Assembly: GCA_964006375.1 (NCBI GenBank)
Contig: OZ023263.1
Span: 133,528,454-133,592,453, forward strand
From: Tillus elongatus
Taxonomy: Eukaryota; Arthropoda; Insecta; Coleoptera; Cleridae
Length of the DNA: 64,000 nt
Direction of reading: 5' to 3'
Made by a program: the position numbers and the translations under genes. Below the pieces are notes generated by a model, which worked only from the letters and a program-made list of their open reading frames with translations, was not told the origin of the DNA and searched no databases. This document shows, one piece after another, positions 39,424-53,998 of this stretch (positions are counted from its first letter, which is position 1; each line of letters begins with the position of its first letter).

Positions 39424-39681
39424 ATACATTTTGCGAGTGTAAGCAAACCAGAGTTTGCCCGAACTTTTGAGGTTATTACCACAGAACACCATAGAACATA
39501 AGTTGACGTAAACGTGTCGCCAACCGTTTGAATAGTGAAGTTTGACAGTTGATTTTGAGTAGTTGATAAGTCAAGTGTAATTCGGTGTTGCTGAAATTCG
39601 AGTTCGTATTATTGCTGTAATTTAACTGAGTATCAATAAAGAAAGTGTAAAACCCTTAGTGGACGTTCCATTTTCGTAACA
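39420..39681 (+). repeat. 5' LTR
   Basis: Starts TGTTATACA, ends TCGTAACA. Contains AATAAAG near its end (about 39,635). Same as 44,514-44,775. Confidence 0.95.
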
Positions 39682-39682
39682 T

Positions 39683-39699
39683 TTGGTGTCAGAAGTGCG
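39683..39699 (+). other. Primer-binding site, tRNA-Leu type
   Basis: TTGGTGTCAGAAGTGCG begins one base after the LTR. The core complements the CACTTCTGACACCA end of animal tRNA-Leu. Confidence 0.65.
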
Positions 39700-39745
39700 A
39701 CGTATCCAGCCGGTGGTGAGAACACGATCCGAAACGGCCGTCGAG

Positions 39746-40962
39746 ATGGAGGATATTAAAAACATGTTGTCAAATCTTGCGGCTTCTCTGGCGAAAACCC
39801 GTGAAGAAATCGGCGATACTGCTGTGGCAAAACTCGGACAGACATCACCGACACGCTCACCCAAGAAATCAATAAATCCAGTGATGAACTGCATCAGAAG
39901 TTGGAGGCATTTGACGTGAAATTCAAAGTAGAAATCGACCAGGTGAACGAACGTGTGCAAGAGCTGCAAGAGAGCAATGAAGAACTTCAAGGTGCCATGG
40001 AAGTCCAGAAGCTTAACATGCAAATGAATACAGCCATGAACGAGACCTTCTCTAAAAAGCTCGAGAATTTCTCAAGTGAGCTGGAGTTCCTGGACCAGAC
40101 TTTCTCGACCCGCCTGGAAAATTTGGAGACCCAGGGTTGGCGGCAACAATTGAGAGGGAAATTTGCCATGGTAGGCACGCCAACTGTGGTGAACCAGATT
40201 AAGGCAGACAAGTTTGACGGCAAGACGCCATGGGAGGACTACCTGTGCCAGTTTGAAATAGTTGCTGAAACAAATAGGTGGACTGATGAGGAGAAGGCGA
40301 GCGCACTGGCTGCCAGCTTACGTGGGGAAGCGGTAAGCATTCTCGGACACCTGCCCCTAAGTGATAGAAAGAATTACCATGCGCTAGTTGATAAACTACG
40401 AAGCCGTTATGGGAGCGCAGACCTGGTACAACTTAACCTTGGTAAGCTCCAGGCAAGACGACAGGGTCCTAATGAAGAGTTGGCACAGTACGCTTTCGAT
40501 ATCGAGCGGCTGTCGAGGCTAGCATTCCAGGGGAACCCTCCACAACAGCAAGAGGCAGTGGCAGTTCAATATTTCACCCAAGGGCTTTATGATGACAGGA
40601 TTTATTACGCCATTAGTAGTCCTAAAACCCTACGTGAAGCCCTTACGCAAGCGTTAGAGGCGGTTTCGAAACAGAGTCAGAGGAGAAGTCAAAGGGTTCG
40701 GATGGCATTAACAGTTGACTCCGATGACTCTGCAGATGTGTCCTGTTCGCAAGCAAAGACGTACGAACGGAAATCGAAGAAGCCTGTGGTATGCTGGAGA
40801 TGCCAGAAACCAGGACATGTGCAAGCTATGTGTCGGTGCAAGCCTGCTCGCCCGGAAGTTGCCGAGGCTTCAACGCAATATGACGGCCACCAGGGAAACT
40901 TCCGCGAGCCGGGTTTGAGGGGCAAAATCTGGCTTGCACACCCACTAGAGCCCCACGTATAA
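39746..40962 (+). pseudogene. gag: gag of the young Gypsy element (one frameshift)
   Basis: The N-terminal part starts MEDIKNMLSN at about 39,746. The frame changes near 39,840, and the rest is read from 39,901. A coiled-coil region (VNERVQELQESNEELQ) is followed by a capsid domain with WEDYLCQFEI, LRGEAVSIL and LARQ-like helices. A CCHC knuckle (CWRCQKPGHVQAMC) lies near the end. It would form the particle and bind RNA. Apart from the early break the ORF is intact for 354 codons. Confidence 0.85.
40893..40899 (+). promoter_or_regulatory. Candidate -1 frameshift site G GGA AAC
   Basis: GGGAAAC lies in the gag frame as G GGA AAC, about 60 bases before the gag stop. Protease is open in the -1 frame from this point. 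The same heptamer is used by some retroviruses for gag-pro. Confidence 0.6.
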
Positions 40963-41407
40963 TCCAGCTATGCGCTTCACTGGCAAGGAGTGACGGTCCG
41001 TATGTGCAAGGACGAATAGGACCACATATGTGCCATATACTGATTGACACTGGTGCTGACAGCACCATAGTAAGGAGTTTGTGAGGCCGCGAACAATTAA
41101 ACGAACAGAGACACCAGTGGTGATAAAGAGTGTTTCGGGAGACTACATGCCTGTGTTGGGACACGTAAAAGTGCCAATTAAGTTAGGTAACTTCGAAACA
41201 CTTCATCAGTGCTTTGTGGCAGACATTTCTGAACAGTGTATTCTCGGTATGGACTTTCTACAAGGACATCAGTGCCGAATAGACTTTAAACAGAATGTGT
41301 TGCACGTACCGAATGAAGAAGTAGTGATAAACTGCCGCAACACACAAACATTGGACATTGTGATACCCACGAATGTGACAATACCGGCCATTCAGAACTT
41401 GTGGTGA
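40895..41407 (+). pseudogene. Retropepsin of the young Gypsy element (broken)
   Basis: The -1 frame after the slip site leads to LIDTGADSTIV (about 41,040-41,072), the active site. A TGA follows at 41,082, and the rest (flap ILGMDFLQGH) continues in another frame to a stop at 41,407. Pol opens in a third frame. Two breaks in 330 bases make a working enzyme unlikely. Confidence 0.75.
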
Positions 41408-44400
41408 CTGTAGAAAATCAACTGCCATCAAGAAGCATTAGGTTGCTCGAACCAGTGAAGGATGTCGAGTGGTGCAGGAAGATCTCCATCGCCCGGACAC
41501 TATCGAAAGGGACACAGGCACCGGTGAGGATGATTAACCTAACCAAGCGACCAGTAACGCTTCCAAAGGGTACATTAGTGGCAAGATCCGAAGCAGTGGT
41601 CAGTGTGATTAAGGACATACCTGTGGACAACCCTGAGTTTGAGCAATTCCCTGCCGCTTTGGAAAATCTGGCAAAGCAGAGCACACAGAACCTAAATCGT
41701 ACACAAACCCAAAAGGTGAGGAAACTTTTGTCTGAATTTAAAGACATATTTGCCCTGACCAACAATGATTTCGGCAGGACTCACCTTGTTCAACACAAGA
41801 TTGATGTCGGAGATGCCCAACCCATTAAGCAGCCACCAAGACGAGTTCCTATTGCCCAAATAGACGAAATAAAATCGCTTGTCACAGATATGGTACAGCG
41901 AGATGTCATCGAGCCATCCAACAGTCCATGGTCTTCTCCAGTAGTTCTAGTAAAGAAGAAGGATGGGACAACTCGATTTTGTGTAGACTATAGAAGACTC
42001 AACCAAGTGACAAAGAAAGATTCCTACCCACTACCAAGGATAGATGATACAATTGAGGCTGTTTCTGGGTCATCATGGTTTTCGACACTAGACCTGCAGA
42101 GTGGGTACTGGCAGGTAGAGATGGCGTCCGAGGATAAGGAGAAAACTGCGTTTAGTACTCCAGCTGGTCACTGGCAATTTAAGGTCATGCCCTTTGGTCT
42201 TTGTAACAGTCCCGCAACATTTGAGAGGCTTATGGAAAGAGTGCTACAAGGTTTATCCTGGGAAATTGCACTTATATATCTGGATGATGTAATTGTTCAT
42301 GCCAGCACGTTCGACGAGGAGTTGTTCAGGCTTAGGAAGGTGTTTAGCAGACTACGAGAATCCAAGTTGAAGCTGAACCCCAAGAAGTGCACGCTGTTCC
42401 AGAGAAGAGTGAAGTTCCTCGGCCATGTAGTCTCGGCAGACGGCATAGAAACTGACTGTGACAAAACCCAATGTATTCAGAGCTGGCCAGTGCCCAAAGA
42501 TAAATCAGAATTAAGGAGCTTCCTAGGGCTGTGTACGTACTACCGTCGTTTCGTAAAGAATTTTTCTGATATTGCCAGCCCACTCCACGAACTAACAGAA
42601 GAAGCTAGGAAATTCGAATGGTCTCAACGCTGTCAGAAATCGTTCGAGGCACTGAAAGAGAAGTTGACATCAGCGCCAATATTAGCATTTCCAAGGAGAA
42701 ATGGGTGTTATTATCTAAACACTGATGCTAGCCATACTGCGATTGGTGCTGTCCTGTCCCAAGAACAAGACGGTGAAGAAAAAGTTATTGCCTATTTCAG
42801 CAGACGCCTCAATAGGCCAGAGCGCAACTACTGTGTTACAAGAAAGGAGTTGTTAGCTCTGGTTAAGGCAATCGAGCACTTCCACCACTACCTTTATGGA
42901 AGAGAGTTTGTGCTGAGAACCGATCATGCCGCCCTCAATTGGCTGATGAATTTCAGAAATCCTGAGGGACAGATTGCACGATGGCTCGAGCGTTTACAGC
43001 AATATACGTTCCAGATTAAACACAGAGCTGGGAAGAAACATGGCAATGCCGATGCCCTGTCACGCAGACCCTGTGAGGCCAACCAGTGTAGTCACTGCGT
43101 GAGGCAAGAAGTGAAAGAGGCTACCGCCAGAGCCACAACAGTGCAGATAGATCGTGGTGGACAGTTATGGCTCCCATTGGATGACATCCGAAGGCAACAA
43201 GATAATGACGCTGTGTTACAGCCAGTTATTTCATGGCTACATACTAGAGAACGTCCCGAGCCTTTTGAAGTAACACCACTGGACCCCAGAGTAAAAGCCT
43301 ATCTGGCACAGTGGGATTCTCTAGTCCTGCAGAACGATGTGCTCCACCGTAGGTGGGAGAGTTCTGATGGTAAAGAGGTAGTTCTTAAAATTATTGTACC
43401 AGAAAGCATGAAGGGCGAGGTACTGCAGCAGCTTCACGATGGGAATGCCGGTGGACACTTTGGTGTCAACAAGACTCTCGATAAGGTGAGACAGAGATTT
43501 TACTGGATTGGCTGCCGTGAAGATGTTGAGAACTACTGTAGAACATGTGACATCTGCAACTCGAGGAAAGGTCCCAAGGTACGAACAAAAGAGAAACTGA
43601 AGATCTTCAATTCAGGTGCTCCTTTCGAAAGAATAGCCATAGATATCTTAGGTCCCCTTCCTGTCACACCGAGAGGTAACAAGTATCTCCTTGTGATAAT
43701 GGATTATTTTACTAAGTGGCCAGAGGCTATTCCGGTGCCCGATCAAGAAGCCCAGACAGTAGCAAGTGCTCTTGTAGAGCATGTGATATCAAGGTTTGGA
43801 GTACCAATGGAACTGCATTCAGATCAGGGCAGGAACTTCGAGTCTGCAGTCTTCCAAGAGGTGATGAAGTTATTGGGAATCACCAAGACTCGAACGACCC
43901 CACTTCACCCGCAGTCTGATGGTATGGTTGAACGGTTCAACCAAACAATCTTGCAATACCTATCCAAGTTTGTGGAGAAGGAGCAGCGTGACTGGGACAA
44001 ACTGACCCCACTATGTTTGATGGCTTATCGTTCTGCCTCTCATGAAGCGACCCAGTATACACCGGCCAGGCTGAACCTCGGAAGAGAGCTGCGACTACCA
44101 ATAGATCTGCGCTTTGGAAGTACACCTGGGCAGGAAGATACTGAAATTCCCGAATATGTCCGTAACCTCAAGAAGAAACTCCAAGACATACATGCCTTGG
44201 CTCGACAACATCTGAAACTGGCCAGCGATCGAATGAAAGCAAGGTATGACTTTCGCTCAACAGGCCCTCAGTTCAACGAAGGAGACAAAGTGTGGCTTTA
44301 CAACCCCAAGAAAGTTGTAGGGAAATGTCCAAAGCTTCAGCGCAACTGGGAAGGTCCATACCTGGTGACGAAATGTTTGAATGACGTGGTGTTCCGGATC

Positions 44401-44500
44401 CAGAAGACTCGAAATAGCAAGCCAAAGGTAGTTCATGGCGATAGACTGGCTAAGTATCGAGAGAGGAGCAACGATATGCTCGCCGAGACGTCGAGCCTTC

Positions 44501-44513
44501 AAGGAGGGGATAA
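44501..44513 (+). other. Polypurine tract
   Basis: AAGGAGGGGATAA directly before the 3' LTR; primes plus-strand DNA. Confidence 0.75.
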
Positions 44514-45674
<1,161 letters not shown>

Positions 45675-45837
45675 AGTAAATGATTAGATATACTTGATTA
45701 TAATTCTGGAATAACGTATCTTTATCTGGGACAGTTGGATTAGTATTTTAAAAAATATTAACAAACAAAGCGAACCGAGAACGACTTAAAACCAATGGAG
45801 AAAGTAAATACATACATGTAGATTCACATGACACGGA

Positions 45838-45844
45838 ACACACA

Positions 45845-45879
<35 letters not shown>

Positions 45880-45892
45880 TCGCACGCACACC
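45838..45892. repeat. (ACGC)n microsatellite
   Basis: About twelve CGCA units. Confidence 0.95.
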
Positions 45893-45904
45893 CACAGTTT
45901 GAGA

Positions 45905-48016
45905 TATCTGCCTCTTCTATCGATATTACTACCGACGTTGCTCCTTAGAAACTGCTTCGTTGGTACCTCCGCTTGTAACCTTTAATCGGCCAACCCGTTT
46001 TAGTCAAAATACACATGTTTCTAGTGTCAAATTATCTACTTGTCGAACTGTTCGTTACGAATCTTTGTTTTTTCCTAGACCATCTAAACTTTGGAATATC
46101 CTCCCAGCAGACATACTTCCGAAGACATATAACCTAACTGTTTAAGAAGCGAGTAAACACCCATCTTGTGGCAGAACAATCAAGTTCATGATGTCCTGGG
46201 GACACATAACTAGCTTTACCTTTCATGAAATCTATCATAAAAACAGAAAAGCTTTAAATAAAACTTCATTCAGTGGGAAGTGAAGTTATTTTTGACATTA
46301 TGCTGATCATGAAAAGATACAGCTAGAAAACACTTAAACAGCCCAATCTTAAGTATTATTACTAAAATTATTGGGACTGAAGTAAAATAAATTCGATCGC
46401 TTTTAATATGTTCTTTGTTACATTGATTATGAAATGTTGGAAATAGTTCAAATAAACTGGATTTATCATCAAGCTGATACTCATCCTAAATATATTCAGT
46501 AGGCTGTTGTTCTATCATGTATAAATATGTTGTTTATTTGTTGCTTTGATAATACATTATTAATTTTTATACTTTACCTCTAAGCAAAAAAATGGTTTGC
46601 CAATTAACACAATACCAAATTTTGCGAGATTTCGGTATAAATGAATTAAGTTTTCAGGTTACTTAATTTCAATTAAATAAAACTTTTACAAAATTAAAAA
46701 ATAATTCACAATAAACAAGAGTTCTTTTAAAACGAACCTAAAATATTTTTTACAATTTTTTTTACCAACTGAAAAATAGATAGGACAACCTAGCGGCATC
46801 AAAGCCTAGACAGTTATATTATTGGAATTAAAAAAAAATCGCCAACTGATAGGCTTCGCAATCACATTTTTGATTATACAGGTATTACTCATTATTGTTT
46901 TGGATTATATCTGGCCTGTTTTAGAACATACCACGTAAACATACAGTAAGCATTTAGCTGCAATATGTATGTCTAATATCAAATTTAACATTATTTTAAC
47001 ATCCAATATAATTTTTACCTTTGTTAGGCTTTATAGACTTTTCTGATAAGAAGGTATGCATTTGATACTGCATATTTATAATTAATTATAGCAAGTGTCA
47101 ATAGATACATGCCAGAAAAACAGACAAACCACATTCGACGTTGCTGAATGTTGAATACATATTTGGCGTGTTTGAACGATGTTATTTTCACTAATACGAT
47201 ATTTTTTATGAATGACTGCTATTTTGTTATAGATAAATTTTTTCTTTAAATTTTATCAAATAGTGACAGTAAAGTTTTGTTAAGAAAAACTTGCCGCCGT
47301 TTTGAAATCGGCCAGTTCAGTAAAAAATTACAAGAGATATTTTATTTGAGTTTTTAAAGACCATTTTAAAACACATTTTAACGATTTGCTGAATTATTAA
47401 CTACTAAGCAATGTTTTCTATTTTAAAGACACAACGCAAAAAAACGAAAAGACTATTACGATAGGGCAGGTTTTTTAATAACTTTTTTACGCTTCCAAGA
47501 ATTTCATATACCAAAAATGAAGTTATAAATAACCTTCATGCTTTTCAAAGTTATCTTGTATACAAAATTGTGCTACACACGTACATACACCCACGCACAT
47601 AGATACACTCGCAATGTTTACGCAAGGCTTCTCCAAAAGTTTACGTAGTTTTATACTTATATTTTCATTTGCTCCAGAACCTATCTGCGTTTGTACCAGA
47701 ACCTTGCATGAAAGACTTCGGTGATATTAGAGGTTTTAGAAAAGTAGTGCTGATAAACTATGTTAGTGTATTAAATTAAACAAAATTCAAAATTTTAAAG
47801 GAAAGAGTACTTTTCTACTTTACTGCATTTATTAAAATAACTGAGTTCAACAGAATCAAACTTCCACATACTTTCATATTATCACCCTAATTTTTACATC
47901 TTATTCGCCTAAACAGTCTTTAAATGTACAGTACTTAATAAAATTAAATTAAAACATTAGAAAATTATAATTATTTTGTTTACTTGCATGGACGCCATAT
48001 ACACCGCACGATGTAA

Positions 48017-48017
<1 letters not shown>
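45905..48017 (+). repeat. Left arm of a ~3.7 kb imperfect inverted repeat (LINE 3' end)
   Basis: It mirrors 48,093-49,626 around a (TA)n centre. At its outer edge (45,960-46,145) it encodes the end of a jockey-type LINE ORF2 (FPRPSKLWNILPADILP), so the rest is probably 3' untranslated sequence. About 450 bases at 47.5-47.97 kb are largely missing from the other arm. Confidence 0.75.

Positions 48018-48092
<75 letters not shown>
48018..48092. repeat. (TA)n tract at the centre of the inverted repeat
   Basis: Flanked by ATGTAAAT on the left and ATTTACAT on the right, so the palindrome runs into the tract on both sides. Confidence 0.97.
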
Positions 48093-48095
<3 letters not shown>

Positions 48096-49626
48096 CATCC
48101 TGCGGTGGATATGGATGGCGTCTGTATATCGGACGTCATATCGCAAAGTTAATTTTTTGGCTTCTATGATCATTTTTGACTTTTATGAAGTGATTCTCAG
48201 ATTTTCATTTTGACGCCATAAACCCGGATTTTGAATCTTAGTTCTTGTAAGCGTAGAATAAAGTTATTAAAAAACCCGACCAATCGTAATAGCCTTTACG
48301 TTTTTTTTTTGCTGTGTCTTTAAAATAGAAAACATTGCTTAATTAATAATTCAGCAAATCGTTAAAATGTGTTTTAAAATGGTCTTTAAAAACTCAAATA
48401 AAATATCTCTTGTAATTTTTTTTCTGAACCGGCCGATTTCAAAACGGCGGCAAGTTTTTCTTAACAAAATTTAACGTCACTATTAGATAAAATTTAAAGA
48501 TTTTTTTTTATCTACAACAAAATAGCAGTCATTCATAAAAAATATCTTATTACTTAAAATAACATCGTTCAAACACGTCAAATATGTATTCAACATTCAG
48601 CAACGTTGAATGTGTTTTTTTGTTTTTCTGGCATGACAATTGCTATAAAATTTGACAATTGCTATAATTTATTATAAATATGCAGTAGCAAATGCATACC
48701 TCCTTATCAGAAAAGTCTATAAAACCTAACCAAGGTAAAAATTCTATTGGATGTTAAAATAATGTAAAATGGGATATTAGAAATACATATTTCAGCTAAA
48801 TGCTTACTGTATGTTTGCGTGGTATGCTCTTTAAAACAGGCCAGATATAATCCAAAACAATAATCAGTAATACGATTACCTGTATAATCAAAAATGTGTT
48901 TGTGAATCCGATCAGTTTGCGATTTTTTTTAAATTCCAATAATATAACTGTCTAGGCTTTGATACCGCTGGTTGTCTTACCTATTTTCCAGTTGGTTAAT
49001 ATTGTATTATCAAAGTTACAAATAAACAATACATTTATAGATCATAGAACAACTTCCTACTGAATATATTTAGGATGAGTATCAGCTTGAAGATAAATCC
49101 AGTTTATCTGAACTATTTCCAACACTTCATAATTAATTTAACAAAGAGCATATTAAAAAATATGGAATTTATTTTATTTCAGTCCCAATAATTTTCGTAA
49201 CAATACTTAGATTGGGCTCTTGAGTATTTTTCAGCTGTATCAATTCATGATAAGCATAATCTCACTTCCCACTACATTAAGTTTTAATTAAAGCTTTTCT
49301 CTTTTTATGATAGTGTTCATGAAAGGTAAGGCTAGTTATGTGTCCCCAAGACATCATGAATTTGATTCTTCTTCCACAAGATGGGTGTTTATTCGCTTCT
49401 TAAATAGTTAGGTTATATGTCTTCAGAAATATGTCTGTTGGAAGGGCATTCCAAAGCTAAGATCTTCTAGGAAAGGACAAAGATTAGTAACGAACCGTTC
49501 GACAAGTAGATAATTTGACACTAGAAGCATGTGTATTTTGATTAAAACGGGTGGGCCGATTAAAGGTTACAAGCGGAGGTATCTACGAAGCAACGTCGGC
49601 AGTAATATCGACAGAAGAGGCAGATA
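48093..49626 (-). repeat. Right arm of the inverted repeat
   Basis: Inverted match of the left arm, for example gaaaacattgctta near 48,330 against its complement near 47,410, and the block near 49,080 against 46,480. The outer end again holds the LINE ORF2 end (about 49,400-49,600). Confidence 0.75.
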
Positions 49627-51160
49627 CCCAAAGCCTTTCTTTTGTGGCAGAGAGAAGTGAGATTGCCTGTGATATAATGAATCTCCTATAAAGCGAACAG
49701 CTCGTTTCTGAATGGAATATAGGAGGGACAAGTTTGTTTTAGGGGCAGCACCCTAGACATGCAATCAGTATTCCAACTGTGGATGTATCTGTGCTTTATA
49801 TAGGATCAAAAGCTGGTGTTATGAAAGCAAAGTTTTCACCTAAAACAAACACCCAACCTTTTTTGCTGCCGAAGCTTGTAGGTGTCAGCAAAGATCCGCT
49901 CCAAAAGTTATACCTAATGTAAAGATTGTAAAGTATTTTGCCAGCCATCTGGACGTCTGGGCCCTGCATGTCACCCTTCCTAGAGAAGGGGCAATTATGT
50001 ATTTATCAGGCATTAAACATAACCAAATTTGCAGAGCCCCAGTTGAGAATCTTAGACGGGTCATCGTTTAGGGAGTTGGTTACTTCAACTCTCAAGGATA
50101 AGGAGCTAGAACGTGCTGGAAGAGTACTATCATCAGCGAAGCTGTGGATTGGATTGTTGGTTCTTGACAGAAGGTCATTTATATGCAAAGAAAAAAGTGT
50201 GGTAGCTAAAATGGGCCTCTGTGGAACACCCGCATTAATTTTTAATTCATCTGATAAAACACCATCGACAACAATATGCAAGATTCGCCCCTTCAGAAAA
50301 CTAGATAACCATATGCATAGTTTTAAAAGCAATCAGCATGGTGAAAGTTTACTGAAGAGTCCCGCATACCAGATCTTATCGAATGCTTTAGAAATGTACA
50401 ACGAAATTGCATGAGCAGCTCAAATTTTTTCTAAAGCAGAACACCAAAGAGTGATGTATGTCAGAACATCACCAGTAGACCTGTTTTGACAAAAGCTGTA
50501 TTGACGATCACAAAACTGATGATTAGAAATTGAGACAGGCTGAACTCCAGCTTGTTTCCAGGAAGATGAAACTCCTCCATTTTATAGGACTCTGTAAGGA
50601 GGCGATATAAAATTGGAGTCAGTTCAGGAGCACATATTTTAAGAACTATTGCTGAGATTCCATCGAATCCTGATACCTTTTTGATGTCTAAATGTTCAAA
50701 TATGTGCTTAACAGTACGATTCCTAAATAATATTTCTCCCATTTTATACTTTATAGCTGATGGGCAGTTTTACTGCAAAACATGCGTGGAATAAGAAGCA
50801 AATCGCGGGCGAATATATCGGCCTTTGTTCTGAATATACGGCAAATACTCCATTATTTGATGCCAGGGGGGGGGGGGGGGGGGGTAAGGAGCTGCTGGTG
50901 AAATTTCTACCTATAATTTTTGTCATAAGCCAGAAACGTCGGGTGTTGTTTGGACAAGAGATGGCTTTGTCACTTACTAATTGGTGGAAATCATTTTTGG
51001 CTTGATCGATTGTCTGTTTTGTTGTTCCTTGCTGATGCAAAGGTGGCGCGGGTTTCGCTGCTAGGGTTTTTGCGCCAAAGTTTGTAGGCAGAATTTTCAG
51101 TAACTACTGCTTTTCGGCAAGCTTTATTTTGATTTAGAATCGACATGTTTTGATGAATGA
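49627..51160 (-). pseudogene. Jockey-type LINE ORF2 remnant
   Basis: Read on the minus strand from about 51,040 downwards: pre-RT sequence, RT block KKVSGFDGISAIVLK (about 50,650), a region with frameshifts, the GVPQ block (about 50,220), then INDLLS...HSFADDSTLP (FADD catalytic box near 50,130), followed by the C-terminal part. The order matches the LINE at 57.6-60.8 kb. Many breaks are present. The endonuclease is missing. A poly-G run lies at 50,866-50,885. Confidence 0.75.
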
Positions 51161-52384
51161 GGAATATAGGTTTCTATGCATAATAAAATAATTTCTGTAG
51201 TGGAGTTTACGCATTCTGTGGGATTATTATCTCGATATATACATATATATGTAAATATACTTAATTTTTTATTTATCACTAATAGACTAAATTTCCAAGG
51301 TTATTTAATGAAACACATATACATCCTGCTTTATTTGATATACTGCTGTTTCTGCTATGTTCAGTGATGACTAACAGAAGTCTTTTTTTTAAAGAGTAAT
51401 AAGTAATGATAATTCACAAACGGCTTTACACCCCTCTGAAGTGGGAGCATAAAAGCATTTTACTTTCTAAGGCATGACATTGGATGTTATAATACACGGA
51501 CCCGGATTCTTAGAGTCACTCCTCTACCGAATTAGAGCTACTAGACGGGGTTTATAATGAGCGATTTCAGGTTATGCATGAAAAACAGGTAATATTTAAT
51601 AAGTGTGGTTTGGGAAAACGTTTTCAGGACGTGGATTTCAGGAGCACGTAGAACCTTAACAATAGTGCTGCAAATTGAATCATAACTTCCACATAGCTGT
51701 GATAATTTATTCCCTTCAGAAAGACATTCTCATGGAATTAGTTTAGGGCTCATGACTTAACCAGAAAGAAAATGTTTGTATTCCTGTACCTATAAACTTT
51801 TGAAACGTTATAACCGCTTATATTACACGAGTTTTATTGAAAAAATTTCAATTTTCACCAAATCATCCCTTATTTATCCCCTACCCCCTAAAGCGATCTT
51901 ACCAAGAAACAATTCGAAGCGTTCCTTTGTCGGGTGCCAACTGGATACCAAATTTGAAGATGATATCTCAATACGTTCGAAAGTTGTTGCGCCTATTAAC
52001 AGACGGACGTACATGCCGACAAACCGACAGACCGACCGACCGACAGACCAAAAAACAATTATTTCCAGAATCAAGTGTTCTATATGTTTTGAGACTTTTT
52101 ACGCTGTTTTAGGAAAAAAAATCGAAATTTTTGTCAAAAATATTTCACCCCCACAGATCAACCCCTAATTTCATTTCTGCACAGAATATCACATGTTTGA
52201 TGAGATGAAAAGTTTTCTAACAAATAAAGCCTAAAACGTTATATTACTCGAGTTTTAACGAAAAATGTCAATTTTCTCCAAATACATACACCATCAGTAG
52301 TGCGTGGTGATGAACCGGGACGGTTCGAAACTGCAGTCCACGCGAACCAATAAGAAATCACAAACGTACAGCAAACAAATACAG
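51161..52384. other. No gene seen; one repeat-like block
   Basis: The block at 51,830-52,080 with a run of gaccgacc/gacagacc at about 52,018-52,050 looks like part of a dispersed repeat. Its first phrase (acgagttttattgaaaaaatttc) nearly recurs at 52,248. Confidence 0.5.
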
Positions 52385-52403
52385 TATATATATATATATA
52401 TAT

Positions 52404-52488
<85 letters not shown>
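52385..52488. repeat. (TA)n tract
   Basis: TA run with one GA interruption near 52,404. Confidence 0.97.
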
Positions 52489-52489
<1 letters not shown>

Positions 52490-52835
52490 GGCTTCAAGTT
52501 TCATCTCTCTGGTTATATTTTATAGACCATTTTTCTCGTTTTTATTTAATTTCACGGTACCATTTTAATAACCTTCCTATTTTCGATCTATCAACCAAGA
52601 GAAAGCTTCAAAATCCAAACCGACGCTAAGTATAAATGGTATGTTATGTAGCCCACTATATGGACAGAGCGTTGTTCCACCCGTCGCTTGCGAAAAGTAT
52701 ATAACGATTCAAATACGTGTATTTTGTTACTTTGCTTAGCACTTTAATAAGCCACTAGAGAGGGGTAATGTCAGAAAAAAAACTAAAGTTTTATATATTT
52801 TGCATATTTTGTGCGGCCCTCTATATATTAATATA

Positions 52836-53264
52836 TCGCTAGATAAATGGAGCCCAAACAATGGCCCGTTATGCTACAATGTCGCCTTCCCACGGTAAGA
52901 ACCGCTGAGTCAGCCGTCGTCATACAGGAGCCAAGAACTATGCAGGTTCGAATTGCAAGTAGAACGGAATATCACTGTGAGAATCTACATCAGCAGATTC
53001 CTTGTTTATCCAGAGACATAGTTCCACGCCTGGAGGGAAGACTATAAAGACGCTGCTCACAGGGGTAGAACCGTTCATTCTTGTTCCGAGTTAGTCATTG
53101 GCACATCGAGTGCATAGACATTAGATCACATGTAGGTTGATCGTCTTATTTTTAGTATATTATAATATTATTCATTATTTTGTAACTAAGTAATTAAGTA
53201 TTGATTGTTCAAAGTATTAAATAAATTGTTTTAAAAATTCAAACGTCTTAACCGTGAAGTTAAA
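52836..53264 (+). repeat. 5' LTR of the second errantivirus-like element (left edge approximate)
   Basis: Collinear with the LTR at 2341-2745 on the other strand. It includes a TATAAAG promoter (53,043-53,049) preceded by the shared CCACGCCTGGAG, and a U5 end before the primer site. The left edge is where similarity fades. Confidence 0.6.
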
Positions 53265-53998
53265 TGGCGCAGTCGTTAGTATTGGTTAGAAAACCGAAAG
53301 CATATCGCTTTTTAAGCGTATCGACGCCTAATAACCAATTCGAGACAAGCAGAGCCAAGTTAAAGCAGAATAGTGGCCAAGCAGAGCCAAATGGAAGCAG
53401 CAACCATTGTATTATGGTAAGTTGACTGCTATCCCATTTTTACATTTCCAATTTTTATATGTGTTGTATTGAAACGTTATATGTCTGATTCAGAGGAAGA
53501 ATCACAAAGTTTATGTAACATAGAGTATAGAGTTAGATCAATCAGCATTAGCATCGAGTGCATAGACATTAGATCACATGTAGGTTGATCGTCTTATTTT
53601 TAGTATATTATATTATTCATTATTTTGTAACTAAGTAATTAAGTATTGATTGTTCAAAGTATTAAATAAATTGTTTTAAAAATTCAAACGTCTTAACCGT
53701 GAAGTTAAATGGCGCAGTCGTTAGTATTGGTTAGAAAACCGAAAGCATATCGATTTTTAAGCGTATCGACGCCTAATAACCAATTCGAGACAAGCAGAGC
53801 CAGGTTAAAGCAGAAATAGTGGCCAAGCAGAGCCAAATGGAAGCAGCAACCATCGTATTATGGTAAGTTTACTGCTATCCCATTTTTACATTTCCAATTT
53901 TTATGTGTTGTATTGATACGTTATATGACTGATTCAGAGGAAGACTCACAAAGTTTATGTAACATAGAGTATAGAGTTAGATCAATCAGCATTAGCGA
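53106..53998 (+). repeat. Tandem duplication of the U5-leader-gag start (~446 bp)
   Basis: The stretch from catcgagtgcatagac to gatcaatcagcatta occurs twice (about 53,106-53,551 and 53,552-53,998). Each copy carries the primer-binding site (53,265 and 53,710), the GTAAGT hexamer and the first gag codons. The join has a gca microhomology. Confidence 0.9.
53265..53280 (+). other. Primer-binding site (first of two)
   Basis: TGGCGCAGTCGTTAGT, related to the site at 2323-2340. The duplicate copy is at 53,710. Confidence 0.6.

Noticed and set aside
41418..41765. Minus-strand ORFs under Gypsy gag and pol
   Set aside because: Shadows of the plus-strand coding sequence.
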